Source: Sinorhizobium shofinae (GTDB taxonomy: Bacteria; Pseudomonadota; Alphaproteobacteria; Rhizobiales; Rhizobiaceae). From it: 64,000 nucleotides of DNA. This document shows, in pieces, positions 28,358 to 37,064 of this stretch. Under the pieces are notes generated by a model. That model worked only from the letters and a program-made list of their open reading frames with translations, did not search any database and was not told the DNA's origin. The position numbers were made by a program, and so were the translations under genes. The stretch covers positions 186,001-250,000 of the forward strand of contig MBFK01000061.1 of NCBI GenBank assembly GCA_001704765.1. Direction: 5' to 3'. How positions within the stretch are numbered: the stretch's first letter is position 1; each line of letters starts with the position of its first letter.

Positions 28358-29980
28358 TCACCCGCGCAGCCCCGGCGCCTCCTGCCCCGTGCGCTCAACG
28401 TATTCAGTGTAACCACCGCCGTACTGATGGATCCCGTCCGGCGTCAGTTCCAACACCCGGTTGGAGAGTGCCGCCAGGAAACGGCGGTCGTGCGAGACGA
28501 ACAGCATGGTGCCCTCGTAAGCCGAGAGCGCATTGATCAGCATTTCCTTCGTATCAAGGTCGAGGTGATTGGTCGGCTCATCGAGGACGAGGAGGTTCGG
28601 CGGGTCGAACAGCATTGCAGCCATCACCAACCGCGCCTTCTCGCCGCCGGAGAGCACTCGGCAACGCTTTTCGACGTCATCGCCGGAAAAGCCGAAACAG
28701 CCGGCCAGCGCTCTAAGCGGCGCCTGCCCGGCCTTGGGAAAGCGTTCCTCCAGCCATTGGAGGATGGTGCTCTCGCCGTCGAGCAAGTCCATCGCGTGCT
28801 GCGCGAAATAGCCCAGCTTGACGCTGGCGCCGAGCGTCACACTGCCTTTGTCCGGCGCGGCCGTGCCGGTGACGAGCTTGAGCAGCGTCGATTTTCCCGC
28901 GCCGTTGATACCCATGATGCACCAGCGTTCGCGCCGACGCACCATGAAGTCGAGGCCGTCATAGATCGTCCGGCTGCCATAGGCCTTATGCACATTCTTG
29001 AGATTGACGACGTCTTCGCCGGAGCGCGGCGCCGGCAGGAATTCGAAGGCGACGGTCTGGCGTCGGCGTGGCGGCTCGACGCGGTCGATCTTTTCAAGCT
29101 TCTTGACGCGGCTCTGTACCTGAGAGGCGTGCGAGGCACGGGCCTTGAAGCGTTCGATGAACTTGATCTCCTTGGCGAGCATGGCCTGCTGGCGCTCGAA
29201 CTGGGCCTGCTGTTGCCTCTCGTTCAACGCCCGCTGCTCCTCATAGAAGCCATAATCGCCGGAATAGCTCGTCAGCGCACCGCCGTCGATCTCGATGATC
29301 CTGGTGACGATCCGGTTCATGAATTCGCGGTCGTGGGACGTCATCAGCAGGGCACCGTCATAGCCCTTCAGGAAATCTTCCAGCCAGATCAGGCTCTCGA
29401 GATCGAGGTGGTTGCTCGGTTCGTCGAGCAGCATGACGTCCGGGCGCATCAGGAGGATGCGGGCGAGCGCCACGCGCATCTTCCAGCCGCCCGACAGCTT
29501 GGCGACGTCGCCGTCCATCATTTCCTGGCTGAAGCTAAGCCCCGCCAGCACCTCGCGGGCACGCCCCTCCAATGCATAGCCATCAAGCTCCTCGTAGCGC
29601 GCCTGTACCTCGCCATAGCGATCGATGATCGCGTCCATTTCGTCCATCCGGTCAGGATCCGACATGGCCGCCTCGAGCTGACGCAGCTCCGCCGCGACGG
29701 CGCTGACGGGGCCGGCCCCTTCCATCACCTCGGCAACGGCCGACCGTCCGGCCATCTCGCCGACATCCTGGTCGAAATAGCCGATGGTCATGCCCCTCTC
29801 GACCGAAACCTGCCCCTCGTCGGGCTGTTCCTCACCGGTAATCATCCGGAAGAGAGTCGTCTTTCCCGCCCCGTTCGGACCGACAAGCCCGATCCTTTCG
29901 CCCCGGTTCAAGGCTGCGGAGGCTTCGATGTAGAGAATGCGGTGACTGTTGGACTTGCTGATATTCTCGATACGGATCAT
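28358..29980 (-). CDS. ABC-F family ATPase
   Basis: A 540-residue soluble protein with two ABC domains and no membrane helices. Walker A motifs are GPNGAGKTTLF and GINGAGKSTLL. The signature motifs are LSGGWKMRVALARILL and LSGGEKARLVMAAMLF, each followed by DEPSNHLDLESL or DEPTNHLDLDTK. The linker (about 245-290) is rich in basic and glutamine residues. ABC-F proteins bind the ribosomal E site and rescue or regulate translation. It resembles the Uup/YbiT group more than antibiotic-resistance members. Confidence 0.92.
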   Translation of the reverse strand: MIRIENISKSNSHRILYIEASAALNRGERIGLVGPNGAGKTTLFRMITGEEQPDEGQVSVERGMTIGYFDQDVGEMAGRSAVAEVMEGAGPVSAVAAELRQLEAAMSDPDRMDEMDAIIDRYGEVQARYEELDGYALEGRAREVLAGLSFSQEMMDGDVAKLSGGWKMRVALARILLMRPDVMLLDEPSNHLDLESLIWLEDFLKGYDGALLMTSHDREFMNRIVTRIIEIDGGALTSYSGDYGFYEEQRALNERQQQAQFERQQAMLAKEIKFIERFKARASHASQVQSRVKKLEKIDRVEPPRRRQTVAFEFLPAPRSGEDVVNLKNVHKAYGSRTIYDGLDFMVRRRERWCIMGINGAGKSTLLKLVTGTAAPDKGSVTLGASVKLGYFAQHAMDLLDGESTILQWLEERFPKAGQAPLRALAGCFGFSGDDVEKRCRVLSGGEKARLVMAAMLFDPPNLLVLDEPTNHLDLDTKEMLINALSAYEGTMLFVSHDRRFLAALSNRVLELTPDGIHQYGGGYTEYVERTGQEAPGLRG

Positions 29981-30203
29981 GTGGGAGACGGCCTGGTGGG
30001 TTTGCGGGCACCCCTATGCCACGGGTCGGTGCCGCTGTCACGCGATCCGGCGCATCTTGCCGGGGCCAAGGCTCGGCAAGCCGTCTTCTTTGTTCGGGTA
30101 AACGAGGCAAAGCGACGGCAAACGGGGTAAGGGCGACCATGCCCCGTTTGCCAGAGGCGGCTTCATCAGTTGGGGAGTGCCAGCTAGCCTCCCAGCTTGG
30201 GCT

Positions 30204-30431
30204 TCAAGCCCCTCTAATACCTGTTTCCGGTATGCGGATACGCGTTGATCCGCCGCCGCTTCCTCCGCCACCGCTCCCCGAGCTGGCGATTGCATTCGAC
30301 GTGAGACTCGTCGAAAGGAGCATTGTCACGGCCGGCGGGGTGAAAGCCGCGAAACAGCCGCAGCCCTTCAGAAATTCGCGCCGGTCTTGTTCGCTCCGTG
30401 GGGTCTGTCCATTTGAGTTATCCGAGCTCAT
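30204..30431 (-). CDS. Small exported protein with Tat-like signal
   Basis: A 75-residue protein. After an N-terminal polar stretch comes DRREFLKGCGCFAAFTPPAV, a twin-arginine-like segment with RREFLK and a hydrophobic core, then a predicted cut near SNAIASS. The mature part is only a Gly/Ser-rich linker and GSTRIRIPETGIRGA. Small proteins of this pattern with the phrase TPPAVTMLLS recur in rhizobia. GAGGGGGG precedes the ATG. Function unknown. Confidence 0.7.
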   Translation of the reverse strand: MSSDNSNGQTPRSEQDRREFLKGCGCFAAFTPPAVTMLLSTSLTSNAIASSGSGGGGSGGGSTRIRIPETGIRGA

Positions 30432-30697
30432 AGCAGCCCCCCTCCTCAACTTTGGAGAGGCGATATTACAGTAAGCCCTAATAGACCTCCAATCGCAATT
30501 GTCCCCCGGCCGGCCATGTTAGCGAGCACGCCAGGGGACACTCAATGACGGCGATGGATGAATTCAAGCCCACGGAATTGATGCAGCTAGGTCTTTCCGT
30601 CTTGGTTCGAAACAGCATTTTGGGATGCAGAATGGGATGCGGCTCGACCTTAACTGCGCAAAATCCCACTGGTAAATCAGCATGTGGAGGTGAAGTC

Positions 30698-30787
30698 TGG
30701 CGGACAGAGAGGGATTCGAACCCTCGATACGCTTTCACGTATACACGCGTTCCAGGCGTGCGCCTTCAACCACTCGGCCACCTGTCC
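30698..30787 (-). tRNA. tRNA-Ser (anticodon GGA)
   Basis: Read on the minus strand, a 90-base class II tRNA with acceptor arms GGACAGG and CTCTGTCC, a long variable arm, anticodon loop CTGGAAC (anticodon GGA), the T-loop GGTTCGAATCC and an encoded 3' CCA. Confidence 0.97.
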
Positions 30788-31029
30788 ATCCGTCTGCAGC
30801 CGTTGGTCAGTCCGGCTGGATGGGGGAGTGAAACTCCACCGTGCTGCCGGCAAGAACCGGCGGACGGGCGCGATATATACCGATGATTGGCGCCGGATCA
30901 ACTGGTTTCTGACAGATTGTTGACATCACGTGAGATGTTGTGGGCGCAGTCCGCCATTGCGCTTGCCCGGCGGCGCGCCTATCTCTTTGAGCGAGACGAG
31001 CAAAAGCGTGAAACGGTCTCGCGTCAGGC
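30788..31029. other. Non-coding stretch between tRNA-Ser and a RIME copy
   Basis: No gene is seen. It should contain the tRNA-Ser promoter on the minus strand. No integrase or attachment-site duplication of the tRNA 3' end was recognised. Confidence 0.5.
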
Positions 31030-31135
31030 TACTGCGTGTTCCCTTAAATCGGAGCCGATTTAAGGCTAAAAACATGCAGCAATTCAAAGTGCTATAGCGA
31101 GCTTTGCGCGTCTGAAAAGTCGCACGGCGCTGTAG
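31030..31135 (+). repeat. RIME1-type repeat, copy 3
   Basis: ACTGCGTG and TTAAATCGG/CCGATTTAA, ACATGCAGCAATTCAAAGTG, CTATAGCG, and finally GCGCTGTAG. It has the same layout as copies 4, 6 and 7 and lies 60 bases upstream of a small membrane-protein gene. Confidence 0.9.
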
Positions 31136-31195
31136 GCGCAGGGGCAGGAAACGATCGACAGGCGCAGGGGGCGGAACCCGGCCGAAGGAGGGTGA

Positions 31196-31513
31196 ATGCG
31201 GCTGCTGCTGCGGTTTGCAAGCTTTCTCGTGCTGACAGCCGCCGTGCTTGCGGGCACGGTCGATTCGATCCAGTCGGTGGCGGCTTCCGAGCCGGTGCTG
31301 ACGCCGCTTGCGGAAGGGATGGCGCTGCTCGGATCCGACGCGCTCAACTGGGTGCAATCGCTGCAGCGAACCGATGCGGGACCCGCCATCTGGCTGACCG
31401 CCCTGCACTGGGTCTTCATGCAGCCGGCCTTCGCCGTCCTCCTCGTCATCGCCCTCCTCCTGTGGATGGCGGGATACAAGAAGAAGCCGGCCGCCGGGCG
31501 CTTTGCGGCCTGA
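31196..31513 (+). CDS. Small membrane protein, unknown function
   Basis: A 105-residue protein. An N-terminal hydrophobic segment (RFASFLVLTAAVLAGTV) could be a signal anchor, and a second helix sits near 75-92 (PAFAVLLVIALLLWMAGY), ending in lysines. GAAGGAGGGTGA precedes the ATG. msrA begins 49 bases downstream, so the two may be co-transcribed. I do not recognise the family. Confidence 0.72.
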   Translation: MRLLLRFASFLVLTAAVLAGTVDSIQSVAASEPVLTPLAEGMALLGSDALNWVQSLQRTDAGPAIWLTALHWVFMQPAFAVLLVIALLLWMAGYKKKPAAGRFAA

Positions 31514-31561
31514 CGCCGCCCGCCCCGCTCAACGCTTTCGGTGCATCGAAAGGAGCCGCAG

Positions 31562-32212
31562 ATGTTTCTGATCGACATGTTCAACAAGAAGACCATCCTG
31601 CCCGACGCCGAGACCGCCTTGCCCGGCCGCGCCGAGGAAATCCCGACGGCTGCGACACACTTCGTCTCCGGCCGGCCGCTGAAGGACCCCTATCCGGACG
31701 GCATGAAGAAGGTGCTCTTCGGCATGGGCTGCTTCTGGGGCGCCGAGCGGCTCTTCTGGCAGATCCCCGGCGTCTACGTGACCGCGGTCGGCTATTGCGG
31801 CGGGCTGACGCCGAACCCGACCTACCAGGAGACGACGACGGGCCTGACCGGCCATGCGGAGGTCGTGCTGGTTGTTTACGATCCCGAGAAAGTGTCCCTT
31901 GCCCGCCTGCTCAAGACCTTCTTCGAGGAGCACGACCCGACCCAGGGCATGCGGCAGGGCAACGATATCGGCACGACCTATCGTTCGGCTATCTATGTCT
32001 TCGACGAGGAGCAGCTTGCCGAGGCGAATGCCGCCCGCAACGCCTTCGAGAGGGCGCTGAAGGCCTTCAACCACGGCCGCGAGATCACCACGGAAATCGC
32101 GATCGCCGGGCCCTTTTACTTCGCCGAAGACTACCACCAGCAATATCTCGCCAAGAATCCGGGCGGCTATTGCGGCCTGCGCGGCACCGGCGTCAGCTGC
32201 CCGATCGGCTAA
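31562..32212 (+). CDS. msrA: Peptide methionine-(S)-S-oxide reductase
   Basis: A 216-residue MsrA, which reduces the S-epimer of methionine sulfoxide. The catalytic Cys sits in [14 protein letters not shown], and further typical segments are [15 protein letters not shown] and [11 protein letters not shown]. The resolving cysteine motif is near the end ([16 protein letters not shown]). It starts after GGAGCCGCAG. No signal peptide, so it is cytoplasmic. Confidence 0.96.
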   Translation: MFLIDMFNKKTILPDAETALPGRAEEIPTAATHFVSGRPLKDPYPDGMKKVLFGMGCFWGAERLFWQIPGVYVTAVGYCGGLTPNPTYQETTTGLTGHAEVVLVVYDPEKVSLARLLKTFFEEHDPTQGMRQGNDIGTTYRSAIYVFDEEQLAEANAARNAFERALKAFNHGREITTEIAIAGPFYFAEDYHQQYLAKNPGGYCGLRGTGVSCPIG

Positions 32213-32239
32213 GCGAAATCCGCGTCCCGCTTGCGCCGG

Positions 32240-32275
32240 TCGCCGGCTCTCAGCAGGGAGCCGGCGGCTTTTTTA
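32240..32275 (+). terminator. Terminator of msrA
   Basis: GCCGGCTC and GAGCCGGC pair around a short loop, followed by GGCTTTTTT, just downstream of the msrA stop. Confidence 0.88.
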
Positions 32276-32429
32276 CCATCTGAAAAATTTTGGATGTTTT
32301 TTTGCAGAAGCCATGCAAGGATGCGGCCACCCAAGCCTTAAACAGAAGAGGGGCGGGCTCCGCGGACAAGGCTCATGCCCCGCCGCCGGAAAACCCGAAA
32401 AGATCCAATTGCGACAACAGGGCTGCAAA

Positions 32430-33422
32430 ATGAAAAAAACCATTCTCGGTCTCTTTGCTTTCTCGATGATGTCAGCGACGGCGCTGGCCGCCGACATCAA
32501 GCCGGCGATCATCTACGACCTCGGCGGCAAGTTCGACAAATCCTTCAACGAAGCGGCCTTCAATGGCGCCGAAAAGTTCAAGGCCGAATCGGGCATCGAA
32601 TACCGCGAATTCGAAATCGCCAACGACGCCCAGCGCGAACAGGCGCTGCGCCGCTTCGCCAGTGACGGCAATAGTCCGATCGTCATGGCCGGCTTCAACT
32701 GGGCCGCATCGCTCGAGAAGATCGCAGCGGAATATCCGGATACGAAATTCGCCATCATCGACATGGTGGTCGAAAAGCCGAACGTCAAATCGATCGTCTT
32801 CAAGGAACAGGAAGGCTCCTATCTCGTCGGCGTGCTCGCCGGGCTCGCCTCCAAGTCGAAGACAGTCAGCTTCGTCGGCGGCATGGACATTCCGCTGATC
32901 CACAAATTCGCCTGCGGCTATGTCGGCGGCGCCAAGTCGACCGGCGGGGACGTCAAGGTGCTCGAAGCCTATACGGGTACAACCCCGGACGCCTGGAACG
33001 ATCCGGTCAAGGGCGGTGAAATCGCCAAGTCGCAGATCGACCAGGGCGCGGACGTCGTCTATCACGCCGCCGGCGGCACCGGTGTGGGCGTATTGCAGGC
33101 GGCAGCCGATGCGGGCAAGCTCGGCATCGGCGTCGACTCCAACCAGAACATGCTGCAACCGGGCAAGGTTTTGACCTCGATGCTGAAGCGCGTCGACGTC
33201 GCCGTCTACGACGCCTTCACGGCGGCCAAGAGCGACAAGTTCGAATTCGGCATTTCCAATCTCGGCCTCAAGGAAGACGGCGTCGGCTACGCGCTCGACG
33301 AGCACAACAAGGCTCTGATCACGCCGGAAATGCTCGATGCCGTCGAGAAGGTGAAGGCCGATATCATCGCCGGCAAGGTGCAGGTGCATGACTACATGAC
33401 GGACGAGACCTGCCCGTACTGA
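32430..33422 (+). CDS. BMP-family ABC transporter substrate-binding protein
   Basis: A 330-residue periplasmic protein. A signal peptide (MKKTILGLFAFSMMSATALA) precedes a Bmp domain opening IKPAIIYDLGGKFDKSF, with FVGGMDIPLIHKFACGY and DVVYHAAGGTGVGVLQAA. BMP proteins bind nucleosides or related ligands. No permease or ATPase is adjacent, so it would need transporter parts from elsewhere in the genome. It ends at a clear terminator. Confidence 0.93.
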   Translation: MKKTILGLFAFSMMSATALAADIKPAIIYDLGGKFDKSFNEAAFNGAEKFKAESGIEYREFEIANDAQREQALRRFASDGNSPIVMAGFNWAASLEKIAAEYPDTKFAIIDMVVEKPNVKSIVFKEQEGSYLVGVLAGLASKSKTVSFVGGMDIPLIHKFACGYVGGAKSTGGDVKVLEAYTGTTPDAWNDPVKGGEIAKSQIDQGADVVYHAAGGTGVGVLQAAADAGKLGIGVDSNQNMLQPGKVLTSMLKRVDVAVYDAFTAAKSDKFEFGISNLGLKEDGVGYALDEHNKALITPEMLDAVEKVKADIIAGKVQVHDYMTDETCPY

Positions 33423-33441
33423 TCGGAACGACAATCGCGAG

Positions 33442-33473
33442 GCCGCCGGTTCCAACGAGCCGGCGGCTTTTTG
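33442..33473 (+). terminator. Terminator of the BMP gene
   Basis: GCCGCCGG and CCGGCGGC pair and are followed by TTTTT, 20 bases beyond the stop codon. Confidence 0.88.
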
Positions 33474-33482
33474 CTGCCTGCA

Positions 33483-33692
33483 TCAATAATGCGGCGGGCG
33501 CGTCACCGGGATCGCCTCGCGGGCCTGTTCCTCGAGGCTCAAGAACCGCTCGGTCAGTCGGTCGAGCTTGGCCCGCGTCTGCTCGACCACCTTCCATTGC
33601 TCGGCAAGCTGTTCTGAAAGCTCCTCGATGACCCGCGCCTGATGCGCCACCATCTCCTCCAGGCGGACGATCCGGTTCTCCATGTCGCTCAT
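33483..33692 (-). CDS. slyX: SlyX-family protein
   Basis: About 69 residues, almost entirely coiled coil: NRIVRLEEMVAHQARVIEEL followed by leucine heptads, ending TRPPHY as SlyX proteins do. I start at MSDMENR, which follows GATGGAGAAGCGC; an ATG four codons earlier is possible. Function is unknown in any organism. It is downstream of the CysZ-like gene on the same strand. Confidence 0.85.
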   Translation of the reverse strand: MSDMENRIVRLEEMVAHQARVIEELSEQLAEQWKVVEQTRAKLDRLTERFLSLEEQAREAIPVTRPPHY

Positions 33693-33757
33693 GCGCTTCT
33701 CCATCTCTTTCTGAAATCGGCAGGCAGATTGACCAGCCTGGCGGCGCCGTCAAGCCA

Positions 33758-34501
33758 TCAGCCGCGTACCCCGGCTGCGACGGCGTTCACAGCGGAAAAG
33801 CCGGGATCGCGTGCCGAAAGCATCTTGTGCAGATGTACCATCATGCCAGCGGCAAAGAGCGGCGTCAGCAGGTTGAGCAGCGGAACGGCCAGGAAGGCGG
33901 CCAGCACGAGGCCGGCAAGAAACACCGTCGCGCGGTGCTTGACGCGGAAGAGCCGCGCCTCGGGCGGCGAGCGGTGGCGCATGGCGGCGAACTCGAAGAA
34001 TTCGCGCCCCAGCAGATAGCCGTTGACAAGGAAGAAAGCGATGAGGTCGACGCCCGGCACAAGCAACAGAAAAAGCGCGACGATGTTGCCGAGAATGACG
34101 ACGCCGAGGAATTTCACCGAGCTTACCATCGCCTCGGCGAGCGGCAGCGGATTGCCCGGCGGCTCAGCCGGATAGTCTCGCTTCTCGACCACCTCGGCGA
34201 CATCGTCGAGGAAGAAGCCGGCGATCAGCGCCGTTACCGGGGCGAGCAGCAGTGCCAGGGCGAGAGCGAGGCCGAGGCTGGCGAAAATGCCGACGACGAA
34301 AGTGATCCAGCCGGCCCATTCGGGCGTGCCGGGCATCAACACGTCGATCCATGGCAGGGCAAGCCAGACGAACAGCTCGCGCAGCGCGAACCAGAGGGCA
34401 ACGAGCGCCAGCAGCGTGAGCCCGATGACCTTCCAGAAAACGGCACGCGTCTCCACAGCAAAGAGATTGGCGAAGGCGAGCCGCGCCGAGTCGAGAATCA
34501 T
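33758..34501 (-). CDS. EI24/CysZ-like membrane protein
   Basis: A 247-residue inner-membrane protein with about four to six helices. It opens MILDSARLAFANLFAVETRA and contains the EI24-type segments VSSVKFLGVVILGNIVALFL and NGYLLGREFFEFAAMRH. CysZ members import sulfate, but other EI24 proteins have no known role. The ATG at 34501 follows GGAGATCAATC, so I reject a 30-residue upstream extension. Confidence 0.85.
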   Translation of the reverse strand: MILDSARLAFANLFAVETRAVFWKVIGLTLLALVALWFALRELFVWLALPWIDVLMPGTPEWAGWITFVVGIFASLGLALALALLLAPVTALIAGFFLDDVAEVVEKRDYPAEPPGNPLPLAEAMVSSVKFLGVVILGNIVALFLLLVPGVDLIAFFLVNGYLLGREFFEFAAMRHRSPPEARLFRVKHRATVFLAGLVLAAFLAVPLLNLLTPLFAAGMMVHLHKMLSARDPGFSAVNAVAAGVRG

Positions 34502-34592
34502 GATTGATCTCCATCCAGGACAAGTGGGATCGATGTAGGCAGCCGCATCGCCGGCGGCAAGGCACTTGCGCCGCGCTCTCTTGCGATGCACC

Positions 34593-34689
34593 TACTGCAT
34601 GTTTCCTTAATCGGAACCGATTCAAGGATAAAAACATGCAGCAATTCAAAGTGCTACTGTGACCTTCGTGCGTCGGCACGGCGCTGTAG
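34593..34689 (+). repeat. RIME1-type repeat, copy 4
   Basis: It reads TACTGCATG, TTAATCGG/CCGATTCAA (one arm slightly decayed), ACATGCAGCAATTCAAAGTG, CTACTGTGAC and GCGCTGTAG. It lies between the CysZ-like gene and the amidase gene, which diverge. Confidence 0.88.
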
Positions 34690-34794
34690 ATTCAACAGGC
34701 CGGCGCTGGCAAACGCAACGCACGGCGATATGCTAAAGCGGAAAACATGTCCGGTCCGTTGCGGCGGACCGTTGACAGGCCAGGGGGAAAAGCC

Positions 34795-36156
34795 ATGACC
34801 CACCACAAGACACTCGCGAGCCTTGCCGTTCTCGTGCAATCGGGACAATTGGATCCGGTCGCGCTCACCAAAGATACCCTGACGCGGATCGAAAGCCATG
34901 CCGACCGGTCGATCTTCGTCGGCCTGACGCGCGAGCGCGCGGAGCGGGCGGCGAAGGCCGCCTCAGAACGGATCAAGGCGGGCCGCTCCCTCGGCCTGCT
35001 CGACGGCCTGCCGGTCGCCTGGAAGGATCTCTTCGACCTGGCCGGCAGCGTCACCACCGCGGGTTCCGTGGTGCTGAAGGACAATCCTCCGGCTTCTGCC
35101 GACGCGGCGGTCGTCGCGGCACTCGGCGGTGCCGGCATGGTGAGCGTCGGCCGCACCAATATGAGCGAGTTCGCCTTTTCCGGCCTCGGCATCAATCCCC
35201 ATTACGGCACGCCCCGCAATCCCAGGTCGGCGGACGTCCATCGCATTCCCGGCGGCTCCTCCTCCGGCTCGGCCGCGGCAGTCGCCGCCGGGCTCGTGCC
35301 GTTGGCGATCGGTACGGATACCGGCGGGTCGGTGCGCATTCCGGCAGCAATGACCGGCATTGTCGGCTACAAGGCGACGCGCGGGCGATACGCAATGAAA
35401 GGCGTCTTTCCCCTCGCCCAGAGCCTCGATTCGCTCGGGGCCCTCTGCCACAGCGTGCAGGACGCCGTCTGGGCGGATGCGGCCATGCACAGCCTGACGG
35501 CGCCGGTGATCCGCCGCGCCGAGCTTGCCGACCTCTCGGTCGTCATCCCTGAGACGATCGTCTTCGACGAGGCGGAAGCCGAGGTCGTCGCCGCGTTCGA
35601 GGCGGCGATCAAGAGGCTCGAGGCAGCCGGAGTCCGGGTGCGGCGCCAAGCCTTCCCGAGCTTCGCCGAAATCTTCGATCTGACGTCGCGGCACGGGGCG
35701 CTGGTGACGGCGGAGGCCTATGCGCTGCATCGCGAGCGGCTGGCCGGACCGGACGCGGCCCGGATGGATCCGCGCGTCGTCGTCCGCACCCGCCTCGGCG
35801 AGAAAATCACCGTCAGCGACTATATCGCCCTTCTCGATGCCCGCGACCGGCTGATCCACGAGACGGTCGAGAGTTTGAAGGCCGGCGAACTGATCGCGCA
35901 TCCGACAGTGCCGCATGTGGCGCCGCCGATCGATCCGCTGCTTGCCGACGACGATCTGTTCTTCAAGGTCAACGCCAAGACGCTGCGCAATACGTCGATC
36001 GGCAACTTCCTCGACTTCTGCGGCGTTTCGATTCCCTGCGGCAGCGGGGCTTCGGGCATGCCGGTCGGCTTCCTGCTCTCCGCGCCGCACCACCAGGACG
36101 ACCGGCTGCTTTCCGCCGCGCTCGCCCTTGAGGCGCTGATCCGGGGCGAGGCATGA
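34795..36156 (+). CDS. Amidase (amidase-signature family)
   Basis: A 453-residue Ser-cisSer-Lys hydrolase. Lys77 sits in GLPVAWKDLFD, the cis-Ser about 155 in GGSSSGSA and the nucleophile Ser179 in GTDTGGSVRIPA. Unlike GatA there are no GatB or GatC genes nearby, so it is a stand-alone amidase. The substrate may be an amide linked to the amino-sugar genes that follow. GGGGGAAAAGCC precedes the ATG, and the stop overlaps the ROK kinase start (ATGA). Confidence 0.92.
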   Translation: MTHHKTLASLAVLVQSGQLDPVALTKDTLTRIESHADRSIFVGLTRERAERAAKAASERIKAGRSLGLLDGLPVAWKDLFDLAGSVTTAGSVVLKDNPPASADAAVVAALGGAGMVSVGRTNMSEFAFSGLGINPHYGTPRNPRSADVHRIPGGSSSGSAAAVAAGLVPLAIGTDTGGSVRIPAAMTGIVGYKATRGRYAMKGVFPLAQSLDSLGALCHSVQDAVWADAAMHSLTAPVIRRAELADLSVVIPETIVFDEAEAEVVAAFEAAIKRLEAAGVRVRRQAFPSFAEIFDLTSRHGALVTAEAYALHRERLAGPDAARMDPRVVVRTRLGEKITVSDYIALLDARDRLIHETVESLKAGELIAHPTVPHVAPPIDPLLADDDLFFKVNAKTLRNTSIGNFLDFCGVSIPCGSGASGMPVGFLLSAPHHQDDRLLSAALALEALIRGEA

Positions 36157-37064
36157 TCGTTTGCTTCGATATCGGCGGATCGGCGATCAAGGGCGCGATC
36201 ACCCATTCGCCGGAGCGGATCTTCCCCCTGCCTCGCCGAACGACGCCGCTCAACGATTTCCGCCGCTTCGTCGAAGTCATGGAATCGGTGCTCGACGAAG
36301 CGGGCGGACTGCCTGACCGGATCGCAATTTCGATCACCGGCGTCATCGACCCGCAGACGCGGCGCATCAAATGCGCCAACATCCCCTGCATCGACGGGCG
36401 CGAACTGGCGGCCGAACTCGAGGCGGCGCTGCACCTGCCCGTGGTGATCGCCAATGATGCCGATTGCTTTGCGCTGGCGGAAGCGGGGATCGGCGCCGGC
36501 CGCGGCCATCGTATCGTCTTCGGGGCGATCCTTGGAACCGGCGTCGGCGGCGGCCTGGTGGTGGACGGCAGGCTGATCAATGCCGATGGCGGCTTTGCCG
36601 GCGAATGGGGGCACGGCCCGGCGGCTGCGTCCTACGCCGGGCACCCACCCATCGCCATCCCGGCCTTTGACTGCGGCTGCGGGCAACGCGGCTGCGTCGA
36701 TACCATCGGCGGCGCGCGCGGGCTCGAGCGTCTCCACGAGACGATCCAAGGCAGTACGCTTTCCAGCCGCGAGATCATCGAGGCCTGGCAGAGCAAAGAG
36801 GTCGAGGCGGCGCGGACGATCGACATTTTCGTCGACCTCGTCAGCTCGCCGCTGGCGCTGGTCATCAACATTACTGGCGCGACGATCGTGCCCGTCGGCG
36901 GCGGCCTCTCCAATTCCGAGGCGCTCCTTGCCGAAATCGACCGGTCGGTGCGTCAACGCATCCTGCGCCGCTTCGACCAGCCGTTGGTGGTGCGCGGCGA
37001 ATGCCGGGTGGAACCGGGGCTGATCGGCGCGGCGTTGCTGGGCTTCGGAGGCAAAGGCGCATGA
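36153..37064 (+). CDS. ROK-family sugar kinase (N-acetylglucosamine kinase-like)
   Basis: A 303-residue kinase. The phosphate loop CFDIGGSAIKGAI opens the protein, catalytic Asp is in ANDADCFALAEA, and the ROK zinc motif DCGCGQRGCVDTIGG is complete. GEWGHGPAA is the substrate-binding signature (E-x-G-H). The likely substrate is GlcNAc or a related hexosamine, given the neighbours. Start and stop each overlap the flanking genes by four bases. Confidence 0.9.
   Translation: MIVCFDIGGSAIKGAITHSPERIFPLPRRTTPLNDFRRFVEVMESVLDEAGGLPDRIAISITGVIDPQTRRIKCANIPCIDGRELAAELEAALHLPVVIANDADCFALAEAGIGAGRGHRIVFGAILGTGVGGGLVVDGRLINADGGFAGEWGHGPAAASYAGHPPIAIPAFDCGCGQRGCVDTIGGARGLERLHETIQGSTLSSREIIEAWQSKEVEAARTIDIFVDLVSSPLALVINITGATIVPVGGGLSNSEALLAEIDRSVRQRILRRFDQPLVVRGECRVEPGLIGAALLGFGGKGA

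Noticed and set aside
28427-30130. A 567-codon plus-strand open frame
   Set aside because: It is the antisense image of the ABC-F gene, whose Walker and signature motifs are complete on the other strand.
30690-30930. Possible genomic-island insertion site at tRNA-Ser
   Set aside because: No integrase gene, no repeated tRNA 3' end and no change in gene style nearby were seen. The flanks are ordinary core genes and RIME repeats.
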